Source: Peptococcus niger
GTDB lineage: Bacteria > Bacillota > Peptococcia > Peptococcales > Peptococcaceae
Reading direction: 5' to 3'
DNA length: 64,000 nt
Assembly: GCF_900101835.1 (NCBI RefSeq)
Contig: NZ_FNAF01000006.1
Location: forward strand, 1 to 64,000
How positions within the stretch are numbered: position 1 is the stretch's first letter; each line of letters opens with the position of its first letter. The position numbers were made by a program, and so were the translations under genes. A model generated the notes under the pieces. The model was not told the DNA's origin. It searched no databases and was given only the letters and a program-made list of their open reading frames with translations. Shown piece by piece: positions 62,304 through 64,000 of the stretch.

Positions 62304-64000
62304 ATGAGATCTGAAAAATATGTTTATAATGATGATTTGCCGATAAATATATCAGTAAAAAACATCAGATATTACCCGCCGCATTATCATGAAGATATTG
62401 AGATCTTGCTCGTTCTACATGGTGATTTAAACTTTAGAAATGGGCCTTTTAATTATAAACTTACAGCCGGGGATATTTTTACAAACAACCGATACGAAGT
62501 TCACTCCATGAAATCAACCGATCAGGATAATGCAATTGTAAGTATAAAAATAAGCAATAGATTTTTTACTCGTTTTTTCCCTACTCTGTCTACTAGCACC
62601 TATATGTATTATTCGGATAAAGATAAAGTTAAGCAACAAGAACATCTAAAACTTATGATTCTATCTTTAGTAGATAAATATTTAAAAAAAGGCTATAACT
62701 ACAAACAACAGTGTATAGATGATACTTTTAGAATAATTGAGTATTTAAATGAAAATTTTAACGTATTTGGGTTCACAAAAAATCAACTCACTAAATTCGA
62801 GAGTTCTAACATTGTAACAATACAAAGAATCCGCGACATTATTCATTATACATATGAGAATCATTCATCTAATATTTCTTTAGATGATTTAGCAGAGCTT
62901 GAACATCTAAATAAATACTATCTATCTCATTTAATAAAAGACAGTATCGGAATCAGCTTTACGCAATTTCTTTATTTCGTAAGAGTTGAATGGTCAGAAG
63001 TGAATCTAATAAATTCTAGGAAAAAAATCAGTGAAATTGCGCGAGATGTTGGCTTTTCAAGTACAAATTACTATCGAAAATATTTCAAATATTGGTTTGG
63101 AGATACTCCAGAAAATTATAGAAAAAAATATGCTCCGCTCATAAAAAATGAAAATAATCTAGATTTATCATTTGTACTTAACGAGACTGATGCTATTTAT
63201 CTAATCAACTCTTTATTATCACAGATGGGTATTTATGATTCCTCAACAAGTATTTCGAATAATAAAAATGTATCGATTAAAATTAATAACGAAACAGTTC
63301 CTATAAGGGAGATTATGCATCACCCTAGAGTGTTAATCACAATGAATGACTTCAACTCTATGCATTTTCGCCTATTTAAATATCTATATGATTTGAATTG
63401 CCAGGAAGTAATCTTACAAATTAATGATAGAGACAATGCTATAGAAGTAGTATCCGCTCGTGACTATTTTTTGAATCATGGATTCCACGTAACACTTGAT
63501 TCACATAAATCTACTGCAAATCTAAGCCATGGATTTGATTCCATAGCATCAATGTTCTATATATATAAGCGTTATATACTAAGTGACGATAGTCAAATAA
63601 CCTTACAGTTACGTGACCAATGCAATTCTGATATTTTTCTAAGCGGACAATACACGCTATTAACATCAACTGAAATTCCTAAACCAAGTTACTATGCATT
63701 TCAGATTTTATCTATGCTAAATGGTGAATTACTTTCTCATAGCCAATATCACACACTAATCAAAATTCACACTAAATTTCCATCATACTTATTGTTAACC
63801 ATGAACTTTAATGAATCTATAGAAAAACTATGTACTACAACACCAACAATATACGAGGTCAAAAGCACTATTGATTCTTTTATTGATGAATTAAATATTT
63901 CCGTAAAAATAGAGCTCCAAAAAGGTAAATACATAGTTACTAAACATACTTTTGATTACTACAATAATATCTTTAACTTCATGAGTAAACTTAACTTTCC
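62304..64000 (+). CDS. AraC-family regulator with a glycosidase-like C-terminal domain (partial)
   Basis: The frame stays open from an ATG at 62304 (AGAGGT upstream) to the window end, at least 565 codons. Residues about 1-95 form a cupin-like sensor (PPHYHEDIEILLVL, KLTAGDIFTNN). Residues about 170-275 form the AraC double HTH (ISLDDLAELEHLNKYYLSHLIKD, then ISEIARDVGFSSTNYYRKYFKYWFGDTPENYRKKY). The region after about 300 resembles the degenerate GH39-like domain found in some AraC regulators (LLTSTEIPKPSYYAFQILSMLNG). It is divergent from the hydrolase-transporter unit and probably controls it. The 3' end is outside the window. Confidence 0.85.
   Translation, partial: MRSEKYVYNDDLPINISVKNIRYYPPHYHEDIEILLVLHGDLNFRNGPFNYKLTAGDIFTNNRYEVHSMKSTDQDNAIVSIKISNRFFTRFFPTLSTSTYMYYSDKDKVKQQEHLKLMILSLVDKYLKKGYNYKQQCIDDTFRIIEYLNENFNVFGFTKNQLTKFESSNIVTIQRIRDIIHYTYENHSSNISLDDLAELEHLNKYYLSHLIKDSIGISFTQFLYFVRVEWSEVNLINSRKKISEIARDVGFSSTNYYRKYFKYWFGDTPENYRKKYAPLIKNENNLDLSFVLNETDAIYLINSLLSQMGIYDSSTSISNNKNVSIKINNETVPIREIMHHPRVLITMNDFNSMHFRLFKYLYDLNCQEVILQINDRDNAIEVVSARDYFLNHGFHVTLDSHKSTANLSHGFDSIASMFYIYKRYILSDDSQITLQLRDQCNSDIFLSGQYTLLTSTEIPKPSYYAFQILSMLNGELLSHSQYHTLIKIHTKFPSYLLLTMNFNESIEKLCTTTPTIYEVKSTIDSFIDELNISVKIELQKGKYIVTKHTFDYYNNIFNFMSKLNF

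Overview
The window is bacterial and chromosomal, and the gene content points to an anaerobic Clostridia-type Firmicute. The evidence is the class III heat-shock operon ctsR-mcsA-mcsB-clpC, a T-box ahead of pheST, a TPP riboswitch, AGGAGG-type ribosome binding sites, a class III polyhydroxyalkanoate (PHA) synthase, and a DsrMKJOP-type membrane redox complex with System II cytochrome c maturation genes. A Peptococcaceae-like organism fits best, but that is inference. The body of the window is fairly GC-rich. Two stretches are visibly AT-rich and look acquired: about 41.85-45.4 kb and about 55-64 kb.

0-22.5 kb: The left edge holds the 5' end of a 23S rRNA gene preceded by tRNA-Ala and its own consensus promoter, with no 16S gene between them. 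Then come purC, a DUF1002 secreted protein, an ECF transporter S component, an AI-2E-family permease with a Pit phosphate transporter and its DUF47 partner, an M20 dipeptidase, a GNAT acetyltransferase, and an ABC exporter whose 1.36-kilo-residue permease carries a very long coiled coil. These are followed by a MetE-like methyltransferase, thiMD under a TPP riboswitch, a MaoC-fold protein, a flavin reductase and a phaJ-phaE-phaC operon. A tRNA cluster (Glu, Val, Asp, Phe, then Ser) closes this part.

22.5-30.4 kb: One tightly overlapping minus-strand operon reads resB-ccsA-rsbRD_N-dsrK-dsrJ-dsrO-dsrP-dsrM. Heme-ligation genes thus precede a multiheme quinol/thiol redox complex. No dsrAB or dsrC lies in the window.

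30.7-41.4 kb: A Pip/YhgE membrane protein, mntR-lgt, pheS-pheT behind a T-box, a signal-peptide-less aryl-sulfate sulfotransferase, and a TipA-type MerR regulator followed by a 35-codon membrane-protein gene.

41.4-47.5 kb: lysS is split by a decayed mobile element. A 92-bp direct repeat (one mismatch), 3,648 bp apart, brackets AT-rich DNA holding conjugation-type genes, a TIR/SEFIR protein, a CopZ-like Fe-S protein, an IS3 remnant and a foreign copy of the C-terminal tRNA-binding domain. That foreign domain is now fused to the resident LysS, while the displaced native domain survives as a separate reading frame. No integrase is visible.

47.5-55 kb: greA-lysS behind a strong promoter with a hairpin attenuator, then the CtsR regulon, divergent uvrC and a small holin-like membrane protein.

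55-64 kb: An AT-rich accessory region with two modules: ureohydrolase + sodium symporter + LysR, and serine hydrolase + uncharacterised transporter + 76-residue protein, divergent from an AraC-type regulator that runs off the window end.
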